From Pseudomonas nabeulensis (lineage in GTDB: Bacteria > Pseudomonadota > Gammaproteobacteria > Pseudomonadales > Pseudomonadaceae): DNA of 64,000 nt. The position numbers and the translations under genes are program-made. Location: the NCBI RefSeq assembly GCF_004682045.1, contig NZ_QUZT01000017.1, positions 38,044-102,043 on the forward strand, written 5' to 3'. Below, one piece after another: positions 8,373 through 16,632 of this stretch. The stretch's first letter is position 1; the number at the start of each line of letters is the position of its first letter. Under the pieces are notes generated by a model. The model saw nothing but the letters and a program-made list of their open reading frames with translations. It had not been told where the DNA came from and made no database searches.

Positions 8373-8392
8373 TGTTATAAGATCACATAACA
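8373..8392. promoter_or_regulatory. Candidate metal-responsive operator upstream of the DUF2796 gene
   Basis: A perfect inverted repeat TGTTAT-N8-ATAACA lies 26 bases before the ATG at 8419, in an AT-rich pocket suited to a -10 region. The half-sites are those of Zur boxes (GTTATA...TATAAC), but the spacer is longer than the usual gamma-proteobacterial Zur palindrome. I therefore rate it as a candidate only. The downstream genes are the kind repressed by Zur in P. aeruginosa. Confidence 0.5.
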
Positions 8393-8418
8393 AAACTTTC
8401 ATTTTCTGGAGCCGTCCC

Positions 8419-9009
8419 ATGCGCCGTCTGTTGCTTGCTTTGCCGTTTGCCCTGCTGCCACTGGCGGTTGCCCATGCCCATGACGATCACGACCATGAAC
8501 ACGGCAGCCTCGGCGCCCACGAACATGGCGTCGGCCGCCTAAATGCAGTCCTCGACGGCCAGACCCTGGAGCTTGAGCTGGACAGCCCGGCGATGAACCT
8601 GGTGGGTTTCGAGCACACAGCCACTACCGACGCGGATAAAGCCAAAGTCGCTGCCGCGCGCAAGCTGTTGGAAAACCCGACCGCGCTGTTCAACCTGCCC
8701 AAGGCCGCCGGTTGCGTGGTCAGCAGTCAGGAACTCAAGAGCCCGCTGTTCGGTGACAAGCCCGAAGCCGATCACGACGACGATGATGACCACGATCACG
8801 ACGCCAAAGGCGAACATCACCACGACCACAGCGAAATCCACGCCCACTACCAGTTCACCTGCGCCACACCCGCTGCGTTGAGCAACCTCGACCTGACCCA
8901 AGTGTTCAAGACCTTCCCCGCCACCCAGAAAATTCAGGTACAACTGATCGGCCCGAGCGGCCAGCAAGGCGTTGACGCGACGGCCACCGCCGCCACCCTG
9001 AAATTCTGA
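8419..9009 (+). CDS. Histidine-rich DUF2796 protein (ZrgA-type, zinc uptake associated)
   Basis: A 196-residue periplasmic protein. The ATG at 8419 follows CTGGAGCC and gives a clean signal peptide (about 1-21, cleaved after AHA); the open frame further upstream is ignored. The mature part begins with a His/Asp cluster (HDDHDHEHG) and has a second His-rich loop near residues 114-140 (HDDDDDHDHD, EHHHDHSEIHAH), which suggests zinc binding. It heads a four-gene unit with an ABC ATPase, an FtsX-like permease and a DUF3299 protein. P. aeruginosa has the same order in a Zur-controlled locus. Handing periplasmic zinc to the ABC partner is an inference. Confidence 0.85.
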   Translation: MRRLLLALPFALLPLAVAHAHDDHDHEHGSLGAHEHGVGRLNAVLDGQTLELELDSPAMNLVGFEHTATTDADKAKVAAARKLLENPTALFNLPKAAGCVVSSQELKSPLFGDKPEADHDDDDDHDHDAKGEHHHDHSEIHAHYQFTCATPAALSNLDLTQVFKTFPATQKIQVQLIGPSGQQGVDATATAATLKF

Positions 9010-9015
9010 GTTCCC

Positions 9016-9726
9016 ATGACCCAAGCACTGATCGAACTGTCTGACCTGGCCTTCAACTGGCCCGGTCACCCGCAGTTGCTGGACATCCCCGCGTTCCGCC
9101 TGGACGCGGGGGAAACCCTGTTCCTCAAGGGCCCGAGCGGCAGTGGCAAAACCACGTTGCTGGGGTTGCTGGGCGGCGTGCAGAAGCCCAGCCAGGGCAG
9201 CATCCGCCTGCTCGGCCAGGAACTGACCGAACTCTCGGCCGGTGCCCGTGACCGGTTTCGCGTGGACCACACCGGCTATATCTTTCAGCAGTTCAACCTG
9301 CTGCCGTTTTTGTCGGTGCGCGAAAACGTCGAATTGCCCTGCCACTTTTCCAAGCTGCGTGCGCAACGGGCCAAACAGCGCCACGGCAGTGTCGATCAGG
9401 CCGCCGCGACCTTGCTCGCGCACCTGGGATTGAAAGACAAGACCCTGCTGGAGCGCCGCGCCGATTCGCTATCGATCGGCCAGCAACAACGGGTGGCCGC
9501 CGCCCGCGCACTGATCGGCCAACCGGAACTGGTGATCGCCGACGAACCCACCTCGGCCCTGGACTACGACGCGCGCGAAGCCTTTATTCAGTTGCTGTTC
9601 GCCGAATGCCGCGAAGCGGGCGCCAGCCTGTTGTTCGTCAGCCATGACCAGAGCCTGGCACCGTTGTTCGATCGCAACCTGTCGCTGGCCGAACTCAATC
9701 GCGCCGCCACGCCCGCAGAGGTTTGA
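9016..9726 (+). CDS. ABC transporter ATP-binding protein (MacB/LolD class), zinc-associated operon
   Basis: A 236-residue ATPase with Walker A GPSGSGKTT (about 40-48), Q-loop FQQFNLLPF, signature SIGQQQRVAAARAL (where LSGGQ is replaced by LSIGQ) and Walker B LVIADEPTSALD. The His switch is in FVSHD. The sequence groups with LolD/MacB/FtsE-like exporters that pair with FtsX-type permeases rather than with ZnuC-type importers. It starts six bases after the DUF2796 gene and ends two bases before the permease, so the three are one transcription unit. It energises the complex at the inner membrane. Confidence 0.92.
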   Translation: MTQALIELSDLAFNWPGHPQLLDIPAFRLDAGETLFLKGPSGSGKTTLLGLLGGVQKPSQGSIRLLGQELTELSAGARDRFRVDHTGYIFQQFNLLPFLSVRENVELPCHFSKLRAQRAKQRHGSVDQAAATLLAHLGLKDKTLLERRADSLSIGQQQRVAAARALIGQPELVIADEPTSALDYDAREAFIQLLFAECREAGASLLFVSHDQSLAPLFDRNLSLAELNRAATPAEV

Positions 9727-9727
9727 G

Positions 9728-10993
9728 ATGTATCTGTTCCGTCTAGCCATGGCCAGCCTGGCTAACCGCCGCTTTACGGCGATCCTTACCGCGTTCGCCA
9801 TCGCCCTCTCGGTCTGCCTGTTGTTGGCGGTTGAACGGGTGCGCGTCGAAGCGCGCAACAGTTTTGCCAGCACCATCAGCGGCACCGACCTGATCGTCGG
9901 CGCCCGCTCGGGCTCGGTGAACCTGCTGCTGTACTCGGTGTTCCGCATCGGCAACGCCACCAACAATATCCGCTGGGACAGCTACGAGCACTTTGCCGCC
10001 AACCCTCAGGTGAAATGGGCGATCCCGATTTCCCTCGGCGACTCCCATCGCGGCTACCGCGTGATGGGCACCAACGAATCCTACTTCGAGCACTACCAAT
10101 ACGGCCGCAAGCAAAACCTCGAACTGGCCAGCGGCCGCGCCTTCGCCACCGACCCGTTCGAAGTGGTGCTTGGCGCCGAAGTCGCCGACGCACTGCACTA
10201 CAAGCTCGGCGACAAATTGGTGCTGGCCCATGGCGTGGCGGTGGTCAGCCTGGTCAAGCACGATGACAAGCCGTTCACCGTGGTCGGCATCCTCAAGCGC
10301 ACCGGTACGCCGGTGGACCGCACGCTGCACATCAGCCTTGGCGGCATGGAAGCGATCCATATCGACTGGCACAACGGTGTGCCCGCCCAGGGCAAAGGCC
10401 GTATCAGCGCCGATCAAGCGCGCAATATGGACCTCACCCCGCAGGCCATCACCGCGTTTATGCTCGGCCTGAACAACAAGATTTCCACCTTCGCCCTGCA
10501 ACGGGAGATCAACGAATTCCGCGGCGAGCCGATGCTGGCGATCCTGCCCGGCGTGGCCCTGCAAGAACTGTGGAGCATGATGGGCACCGCCGAAAAAGCG
10601 CTGTTCGTGATCTCACTGTTCGTGGTGCTGACCGGTTTGATCGGCATGCTCACGGCGATCCTCACCAGCCTCAACGAGCGCCGCCGTGAGATGGCGATTT
10701 TGCGTTCGGTGGGCGCGCGCCCGTGGCATATCGCGACGCTGCTGATCTTCGAAGCCTTCGCCCTGGCGCTGTCTGGCGTGGTGGCGGGCGTGGGCTTGCT
10801 CTACGTGTGCATCGCCGCGTCCCGTGGGTATTTGCAGGCCAACTATGGCCTGGACTTGCCAATGTCGTGGCCCAGCGAATATGAATGGACGCTGCTCGCC
10901 GGTATCCTCGCCGCCGCGCTGTTGATGGGCAGCGTGCCCGCGTGGCGCGCCTATCGACAATCCCTGGCCGACGGCCTGTCCATACGTTTATGA
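9728..10993 (+). CDS. FtsX-like ABC transporter permease
   Basis: A 421-residue inner-membrane protein starting at the ATG at 9728 (MYLFRLAMASLANRRFTAI), one base after the ATPase stop; codons before it belong to the ATPase region. It has one N-terminal transmembrane helix (about 15-35), a large periplasmic MacB-like domain (about 40-290), and three C-terminal helices with the conserved FtsX segment containing LTSLNERRREMAILRSVGA. The architecture fits mechanotransmission or lipoprotein/ligand handling rather than a channel-type importer. How it contributes to zinc homeostasis is unknown. Confidence 0.9.
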   Translation: MYLFRLAMASLANRRFTAILTAFAIALSVCLLLAVERVRVEARNSFASTISGTDLIVGARSGSVNLLLYSVFRIGNATNNIRWDSYEHFAANPQVKWAIPISLGDSHRGYRVMGTNESYFEHYQYGRKQNLELASGRAFATDPFEVVLGAEVADALHYKLGDKLVLAHGVAVVSLVKHDDKPFTVVGILKRTGTPVDRTLHISLGGMEAIHIDWHNGVPAQGKGRISADQARNMDLTPQAITAFMLGLNNKISTFALQREINEFRGEPMLAILPGVALQELWSMMGTAEKALFVISLFVVLTGLIGMLTAILTSLNERRREMAILRSVGARPWHIATLLIFEAFALALSGVVAGVGLLYVCIAASRGYLQANYGLDLPMSWPSEYEWTLLAGILAAALLMGSVPAWRAYRQSLADGLSIRL

Positions 10994-11004
10994 GGAAGGC
11001 TTTG

Positions 11005-11517
11005 ATGCGTCGCGCACTCGCTGCACTGTTGTTGCTGGTGGCCCTGCCCGTCTGGGCCGCCGAGCCCAAAGAGCTGACATGGTCGGACCTGATTCCACCG
11101 GATGCGATGCCGGTCGTGCCCAATATGACGCCGCTGCACAACCTGTCCGGCATGGCCGACGCACTGGAGTCGGCGCCAGCAGCCAAGCAGGAGATGCCCC
11201 ACGCGCCGGCGGTCAAGGCCCTCGATGGCCAGCATATCCGCCTGCCGGGGTACATCGTGCCGCTGGAAGTGAGCGAAGCCGGTCGCACCACAGAGTTTCT
11301 GCTGGTGCCGTACTTCGGCGCGTGCATCCATGTGCCACCGCCGCCGTCGAACCAAATCGTGCATGTCAAAAGCGAAGTCGGGGTGAAACTCGATGAGCTG
11401 TACCAGCCGTACTGGATCGAAGGCGCGATGCAGGTCAAGCCGTCCAGCAGCGAACTGGCCGACGCCAGTTACCAGATGGATGCCGACAAGATTTATATGT
11501 ACGAACTGCCGGAATAA
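11005..11517 (+). CDS. DUF3299 periplasmic protein
   Basis: A 170-residue secreted protein. Two starts are possible: an ATG at 10990 overlapping the permease stop, and the ATG at 11005, which has AGGAAGG nine or so bases upstream and yields a better signal peptide (about 1-20, cleaved after VWA). The mature domain contains GQHIRLPGYIVPLE, FLLVPYFGACIHVPPPPSNQ and a PYWIEGAM segment, all typical of DUF3299. One cysteine remains, in the GACIHVP motif. It closes the zinc-type operon; its biochemical role is not known. Confidence 0.85.
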   Translation: MRRALAALLLLVALPVWAAEPKELTWSDLIPPDAMPVVPNMTPLHNLSGMADALESAPAAKQEMPHAPAVKALDGQHIRLPGYIVPLEVSEAGRTTEFLLVPYFGACIHVPPPPSNQIVHVKSEVGVKLDELYQPYWIEGAMQVKPSSSELADASYQMDADKIYMYELPE

Positions 11518-11534
11518 CGCTGATCACCCTTTCA

Positions 11535-11548
11535 TTGAGCTGAGTCAA
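11535..11548 (+). promoter_or_regulatory. Candidate ANR/FNR-type site upstream of oprG
   Basis: TTGA-N6-TCAA, a symmetric 14-mer, matches the outer positions of the ANR/FNR consensus (TTGAT-N4-ATCAA) with both inner bases changed to G. It is 63 bases before the oprG ATG. OprG/OmpW expression is known to respond to oxygen limitation in Pseudomonas, which supports the call. Confidence 0.5.
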
Positions 11549-11611
11549 AAGACCGAACGGAACGATCTTTACCATTGGACCTACAACTTTTAAACGTCCT
11601 CTGGAGCTCCC

Positions 11612-12310
11612 ATGAACAAGTCTCTGCTCGGCGCGTCCCTCTTCGCGCTGGCCCTCGTCGCCCCTGTCGCACACGCCCACGAAGCGGGCGACATCCTGGT
11701 TCGCGCGGGCGCGATCACCGTTAACCCGAAGGCCGACAGCGGTCACGTAAAGGTTGACCAGGGCCCGCTGGCGGGCACCAACCTGGGCGGCAAGGCGACC
11801 ATGAGCAGCGACACCCAACTGGGCTTGAACTTCGCCTACATGCTGACCAACCACGTCGGTATCGAGTTGCTGGCGGCCACACCGTTCGAGCATGACGTGA
11901 AGATCAAGGGCACTGCCCTCGGCGCTGCCAACGGTAAGCTCGGCACCCTGAAACACCTGCCGCCGACCCTGAGCGTCGTGTACTACCCGCTGGACAACAA
12001 GTCCGCGTTCCAACCGTACGTGGGCGCCGGTATCAACTACACCTGGATCTACGACGAACACGTCGGCAGCCGTGCCCAGGGCGAAGGGTTCAGCAACTTC
12101 AAGGCAGAGAACTCCTGGGGCTGGGCCGCGCAGATCGGCGCGGACTACATGATCAACGACAAGTGGATGATCAACGCCCAGGCGCGCTACATCGACATCA
12201 GCACCAAGGCCACTGTGGACAACAACGCACTGGGCCAGGGCACTCGCGCCAAGGTCAATGTGGACGTGGACCCGATGGTTTACATGGTGGGGATTGGCTA
12301 CAAGTTCTAA
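11612..12310 (+). CDS. oprG: OmpW-family outer membrane protein OprG
   Basis: An eight-stranded outer-membrane beta-barrel that lets small hydrophobic molecules cross the membrane. The 232-residue precursor has a signal peptide (about 1-22, cleaved after AHA) and then GDILVRAGAITVNPK, the classic OmpW start. Alternating amphipathic strands follow, and the last residue is phenylalanine (IGYKF), as needed for BAM recognition. A CTGGAGC ribosome-binding site precedes the ATG. It follows the zinc-type operon after 94 bases that hold the ANR-like site, so it probably has its own promoter. Confidence 0.93.
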   Translation: MNKSLLGASLFALALVAPVAHAHEAGDILVRAGAITVNPKADSGHVKVDQGPLAGTNLGGKATMSSDTQLGLNFAYMLTNHVGIELLAATPFEHDVKIKGTALGAANGKLGTLKHLPPTLSVVYYPLDNKSAFQPYVGAGINYTWIYDEHVGSRAQGEGFSNFKAENSWGWAAQIGADYMINDKWMINAQARYIDISTKATVDNNALGQGTRAKVNVDVDPMVYMVGIGYKF

Positions 12311-12342
12311 GCAAAACGGCATAACCCTGTGGGAGGGGCTTG

Positions 12343-12430
12343 TGTGGGAGGGGGCTTGCCCCCGATAGCGGTGTATCAGTCATAAATCAGTGACTGACCC
12401 ACTGCTATCGGGGGCAAGCCCCCTCCCACA
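12343..12430. repeat. REP pair, TGTGGGAGGGGGCTTGCCCCC family
   Basis: Inverted 40-base arms (12343-12382 and 12391-12430) are identical over the outer 27 bases and near-identical further in, around an 8-base loop. The element ends the oprG transcript and separates it from the convergent epimerase-like gene; a truncated copy (GTGGGAGGGGCTTG) sits immediately upstream at 12329-12342. The same family recurs at 13523 and 18850. Confidence 0.9.
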
Positions 12431-12462
12431 TAAAGCTCTCCCACATTTGGATCTCTGTTTCT

Positions 12463-13347
12463 TCAGGTATGCCGGTAGAACCTGTCCAGCAACGCCGGTA
12501 ACCCCGCCCGCCATGCCCGTGGCTTGATGCCGAAGGTGTGCAGGATCTTCTTGCACGCCAGCACCGCATGTTGCGGTTCATCGCTGGCATCCGGCCGGGC
12601 TGCGTGGGCCTGGGCAGTGGGGGACTCGATAGCCAGTGGATGGTAGTTGCGTGCTTCGGTGAGGATCGCCTGGCCCAGCGCCAACGGTGTGGTCGCCTCT
12701 TGCCCGGCGTAGTGGTAAGTGCCCCACAGCGGCGCCGCGCAATCGAGCTGTTTCAGCACCGAGATGATCACCCGTGCCGCATCGTCCACCGGTGTCGGGT
12801 TGCCGCGACGGTCGTCCGCCATCAGCAATTCATCCGGTTTTTCAGCCCGGGCCAGGAAGCGCCCGAGGGCCCCTTCGACACTGTCATCCAACAGCCAGCC
12901 AAAGCGCAGCAGCACATGCTGCGGGCAGGCCGCGCGCACGCTCTGCTCAATACGCCACAACGCCTGGCCGCGCAGGCCCAGGGGCACCGGCTCGTCTTTT
13001 TCGCTGTAGGCGGTGGCGCGGGAGCCATCGAACACACGGTAGCTGGACGGTTGCAGCAAGGTGATGGTGTGGTGCTGGCACAGTTCGGCCAGGCGTTCGA
13101 TGGCGAACTCCTGGGCAGCCAGGCGGGTTTCGCTGACGGCTTCGGCCTGGAACCAGTCGAAGTAGTAGGCGAGGTTGATCAACGCATCGGGACGGGTGTC
13201 GTCGAGCAATTGGGTAAGGCTCGCGGCATCCCAGCCGTCTTGGGGCGGTTTGGGGGCGAGGAAGCCGATGTCTTCCTCTGCACCGAGGCGAATCAGCGCC
13301 TGCCCGAGGGCATTCCCGCCGCCCAGTAACATAAGGCGCATTCGCAT
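12463..13347 (-). CDS. NAD(P)-dependent sugar epimerase/dehydratase-like protein (RmlD-type SDR)
   Basis: An extended short-chain dehydrogenase. The ATG at 13345-13347 gives 294 residues beginning MRMRLMLLGGGNALGQALIR; the longer frame to 13431 has no family similarity upstream. A second ATG six bases later is equally possible, and neither has a strong ribosome-binding site. The nucleotide-binding GGGNALG loop replaces the usual GxxGxxG. The body resembles dTDP-4-dehydrorhamnose reductase-like proteins (DALINLAYYFDWFQAE, LQPSSYRVFDGS, YHYAGQEATTPL). The substrate is unknown. It lies beside oprG, as in P. aeruginosa. Confidence 0.78.
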   Translation of the reverse strand: MRMRLMLLGGGNALGQALIRLGAEEDIGFLAPKPPQDGWDAASLTQLLDDTRPDALINLAYYFDWFQAEAVSETRLAAQEFAIERLAELCQHHTITLLQPSSYRVFDGSRATAYSEKDEPVPLGLRGQALWRIEQSVRAACPQHVLLRFGWLLDDSVEGALGRFLARAEKPDELLMADDRRGNPTPVDDAARVIISVLKQLDCAAPLWGTYHYAGQEATTPLALGQAILTEARNYHPLAIESPTAQAHAARPDASDEPQHAVLACKKILHTFGIKPRAWRAGLPALLDRFYRHT

Positions 13348-13522
13348 AGATTGAGCAGGCCCGGTCAGTGTGGAACGATGGCTGTTTAGGTATTTGTCAG
13401 AATCGTTGCATTTTGCGGGTTTGTAGCGCAACCGTCACGGACAAACTACGCGATTGAAACGTGTTGGATTGGGCGGAAGATTGATCAGCAGGCGGTGCTG
13501 GAGAAGTTGATCAGGCATTGAG

Positions 13523-13605
13523 GGCCCCATCGGGGGCAAGCCCCCTCCCACATTTTGACCACGGCGCCTATCAGATGTGGGAGGGGGCTTGCCCCCGATG
13601 AGGCC
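13523..13605. repeat. REP pair, TGTGGGAGGGGGCTTGCCCCC family (inverted orientation)
   Basis: Arms 13523-13553 and 13575-13605 match at 30 of 31 positions around a 21-base loop. Here the CCATCGGGGGCAAGCC half comes first, so the pair faces the opposite way from the one at 12343. It ends eight bases before the stop codon of the mechanosensitive channel gene, that is, just downstream of that minus-strand gene. Confidence 0.9.
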
Positions 13606-13612
13606 AGTACAG

Positions 13613-15685
13613 TCACTGCTTAAGCACAGGACTGTTCACCCCTTCTTCATCCACCTGCGCCCCACGCCTGGGCAATAAAACCTGCTGTGGGTAAGTCTGC
13701 GCGAACTGCACCTCGTCACAGTTATCCACAAGCTTTTTCAAGCGCTGGTTAAATGCCCGGCTCACCGCGTACTGCCCACCGGACACGGTACGGAACTGCG
13801 CCGTGAGCACCACGCCGTTGAGGTCCATCTTGTCGACACCAAACACCTCCAGCGGCCCTTGCAGGTTGTACTTGAGGAACACGTCGTCGCGAATCGACTG
13901 CCCCGCCTCGCGAATCAACTCCACGGCCTTGTCCACATCGGTGTCGTAGGTGAACTGCACTGAGAAGAACGCATAGGCAAACTGCCGCGACTGGTTGGTG
14001 ACCGCCTTGATCTGCCCGAACGGCACCGAGTGCACAAACCCTTTGCCGTCCCGCAGGCGCAAGGTGCGGATGGTCAGGCCTTCGACCGTGCCGGCGTGAC
14101 CGGAGTCGAGCACCACCCAGTCGCCGATGGACAAGGTGTCTTCGATGATGATGAACAGGCCGGTGATCACATCCTGCACCAGCTGCTGCGAGCCGAAACC
14201 GATGGCTAGGCCGACCACACCGGCACCGGCCAGCAACGGCGCGACGTTGATGCCCAGGTTGGCCATGGTGGTGATCGCGCAGATCACCACCAGGATGATC
14301 TTCACCGCGTTACGCACCAGCGGCAGGATGGTTTTCACCCGCGTGCTGGGCTGGCGGTTGGAGCGTTTATTCACCGGTGGTTTCAGCGCTTCCTGGATCG
14401 CCGTGTCGAGCACGACCCAGAACAGCCAGGTCATCAGCAGGATCAAACCGATGCTGCTGAGGGAATCGCTGATCGCCCGGCCCACCGAGTTGCGCTGGGC
14501 AAATTCAAACAGCGACACCCCCCAGATTCGCCCGAGGATCTCAATAAACCCAATCGCCATCGCAATGCGCAACACCGCGTGCAACAGGCTGAGAAAGCGC
14601 TCCTTGTAGGCACTGCTGCGCTGGATGGCGACCTGGCTGCGAGACTTGAACAGGTGTTGCAGCACGGTGCTGAGAAATACCGTGCCGATCAGCAGAATCG
14701 TGGTGAACAACGCACAGCGCAGGGCCTTCTGATTGTCATCGCCGGCGCCGATCAGGTTGATCGCCGAGACCAGCACCATCAACAGGATTGGCCAGTACCA
14801 CAACCCGGAAAACACCCGCAGTGACTGTTGCAGCGCAGGGTGCGCCAGGCGCGGAGCCAGTGGACGGTTGCGAATCAGGTGCGCCACTGGCCGGCGCAGG
14901 CGCACCACCAGCACGCCGAAGATCACCGCCGCGAACAACCCGGTGAACACCGCGACACTGCTGGTGATATTGCCGCCCAACTGCCGGGCGATTTGCGGGC
15001 TGGTCAGGGCATCGCTGAGGGCGGCAAGGAAGCCGATCAGGAACAGCGGCTTGGGACAGTAATCGCGGATAATCCGCACGGCCGTTCGCTTGTGGCCCAC
15101 GTTAAACATGACGATGACGCACAACAGCATCGACGTGGAAAAAATACCACTGCTGGTGGCATAGGCGAAACACAGCGCCAGCGCGCGCCCAATGGAGGTG
15201 GGCAGGAAGTGACTGACATACAGGGTCAACGGCAGGCAGATCAGCGCGGGAATCGTATACGGCACCACATAGCCGAGTACCCCTTGCAGGCGCTCGCGCT
15301 GCTCGACGAATGTGCGACGGCTCAAGCGCTGCACGAAAAAACGTCCCAGCACGGTGAGCACGGTAAACGCGCCGATCCACACCCCGGACAACAACAGAAA
15401 GTCCCCGGCCACGCTCCACGGCGAACGCTCGGAAGTCTGGTCCACCAGCCGCCCGACTTCATCCGCCGCACGGTCGGCCCGCAGACGCCAGGCATCGATC
15501 AGATTTTGGTTGAGATCGAGTTTTTCCTGCACGTCGTCAATGCTGGAACTGATGGCGCCGAGCAAGCCGCCTTCTACCAGCAGCTCGGGTTTTGCCGCGG
15601 GCTCAGGTGCCGTCGCGGCTTGCAGGGCACCATTGCCGCACACCAGCAGCAGGCCAAGCAGCAATGCAGTTTTAAAATTCAGCAA
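13613..15685 (-). CDS. Large MscS-family mechanosensitive channel (YbiO-like)
   Basis: Opens under membrane tension to release solutes after osmotic downshock. I choose a TTG start at 15683-15685, with AAGGAG nine bases upstream; this gives 690 residues and a good signal peptide (LNFKTALLLGLLLVCGNGALQA). The ATG-initiated frame to 15850 would add 55 basic residues and fill the divergent promoter. A periplasmic domain (about 25-100) precedes roughly ten transmembrane helices. The C-terminal MscS core contains APLLAGAGVVGLAIGFGSQQ (pore helix) and EDTLSIGDWVVLDSGHAGTV. The C-terminus is Gln-rich and short. Confidence 0.9.
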   Translation of the reverse strand: MLNFKTALLLGLLLVCGNGALQAATAPEPAAKPELLVEGGLLGAISSSIDDVQEKLDLNQNLIDAWRLRADRAADEVGRLVDQTSERSPWSVAGDFLLLSGVWIGAFTVLTVLGRFFVQRLSRRTFVEQRERLQGVLGYVVPYTIPALICLPLTLYVSHFLPTSIGRALALCFAYATSSGIFSTSMLLCVIVMFNVGHKRTAVRIIRDYCPKPLFLIGFLAALSDALTSPQIARQLGGNITSSVAVFTGLFAAVIFGVLVVRLRRPVAHLIRNRPLAPRLAHPALQQSLRVFSGLWYWPILLMVLVSAINLIGAGDDNQKALRCALFTTILLIGTVFLSTVLQHLFKSRSQVAIQRSSAYKERFLSLLHAVLRIAMAIGFIEILGRIWGVSLFEFAQRNSVGRAISDSLSSIGLILLMTWLFWVVLDTAIQEALKPPVNKRSNRQPSTRVKTILPLVRNAVKIILVVICAITTMANLGINVAPLLAGAGVVGLAIGFGSQQLVQDVITGLFIIIEDTLSIGDWVVLDSGHAGTVEGLTIRTLRLRDGKGFVHSVPFGQIKAVTNQSRQFAYAFFSVQFTYDTDVDKAVELIREAGQSIRDDVFLKYNLQGPLEVFGVDKMDLNGVVLTAQFRTVSGGQYAVSRAFNQRLKKLVDNCDEVQFAQTYPQQVLLPRRGAQVDEEGVNSPVLKQ

Positions 15686-15852
15686 AACACCGAGCTCCTT
15701 CAGAAGGGTCTGTAAGGAACTGACGGGTTTGAAACTCGAACGTTCCCCTGTTTCGGCATCTTTGTGCCGTCTGTAGGACGCTGGAAACTTTCTGTCAAAC
15801 AGCACAGTCAGCCATAAACGGGGCCTCGCCCCACTCTTTTTCAGGAGCAACC

Positions 15853-16632
15853 ATGGCTGCGATTCCCGACTGGGTGCCCATCACCCCCAGCGTCGCCATC
15901 ACTCGCTTCACGGTGCTGACGGTCAATATCCACAAGGGCTTCACCGCCCTGAATCGGCGCTTCATCCTGCCCGAGCTGCGTGAAGCGGTGCGCAGTGTGG
16001 GCGCCGACATGGTGTTTTTGCAGGAGATCCACGGCACCCACGAGCGCCACCCGCAGCGTTACAGCGAGTGGCCGAACATGCCGCAGTACGAGTTCCTCGC
16101 CGACAGCATCTGGCCGCAGTTCGCCTACGGGCGTAACGCGGTGTACCCCCACGGCGACCACGGCAATGCGTTGCTGTCGAAATTCCAGATCGTGCGTTAC
16201 GACAACCTCGACATCTCCCAGAGCGGCCATGAAAACCGTGGCCTGCTGCATTGCGTGCTGCGCTTGCCGGGCACCGGCCAGGAAGTGCATGCAATCTGCA
16301 TTCACCTGGGCCTGCGCGAGGTGCATCGCCAGCAACAATTGCGCTTGCTTGAACAACGCATCAGCGAGATTCCAGCCGATGCACCGTTGGTGGTCGCGGG
16401 TGATTTCAACGATTGGCGCAAGCAGGCCGACCTCAGCCAGAGCGGCCTGCGGGAAGTGTTTATCGAAACCTACGGCAAGCCGCCGCGTACCTTCCCGGCG
16501 CGCTTGCCGTTGCTGCCGCTGGACCGCATCTACGTGCGCAATGTGAAAGTGCACAACCCCCGCGTACTGACCACCCGGCCCTGGTCTCACCTGTCGGACC
16601 ACGTGCCGCTGTCGGTGGAGATCGAGCTATGA
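15853..16632 (+). CDS. Endonuclease/exonuclease/phosphatase-family protein (YbhP-like)
   Basis: A 259-residue metal-dependent phosphoesterase of the DNase I/EEP fold. Visible active-site motifs are TVNIHKGF, FLQEIHG, GDFNDWR, RLPLLPLDRIYV and SDHVPLSVE. There is no signal peptide. It starts after AGGAGC and overlaps clsB by four bases; the same trio (ybhP-clsB-ybhN) occurs in E. coli. The substrate is not established, but the neighbours point to phospholipid metabolism, so a phosphodiester lipid or headgroup is a reasonable guess. Confidence 0.88.
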   Translation: MAAIPDWVPITPSVAITRFTVLTVNIHKGFTALNRRFILPELREAVRSVGADMVFLQEIHGTHERHPQRYSEWPNMPQYEFLADSIWPQFAYGRNAVYPHGDHGNALLSKFQIVRYDNLDISQSGHENRGLLHCVLRLPGTGQEVHAICIHLGLREVHRQQQLRLLEQRISEIPADAPLVVAGDFNDWRKQADLSQSGLREVFIETYGKPPRTFPARLPLLPLDRIYVRNVKVHNPRVLTTRPWSHLSDHVPLSVEIEL

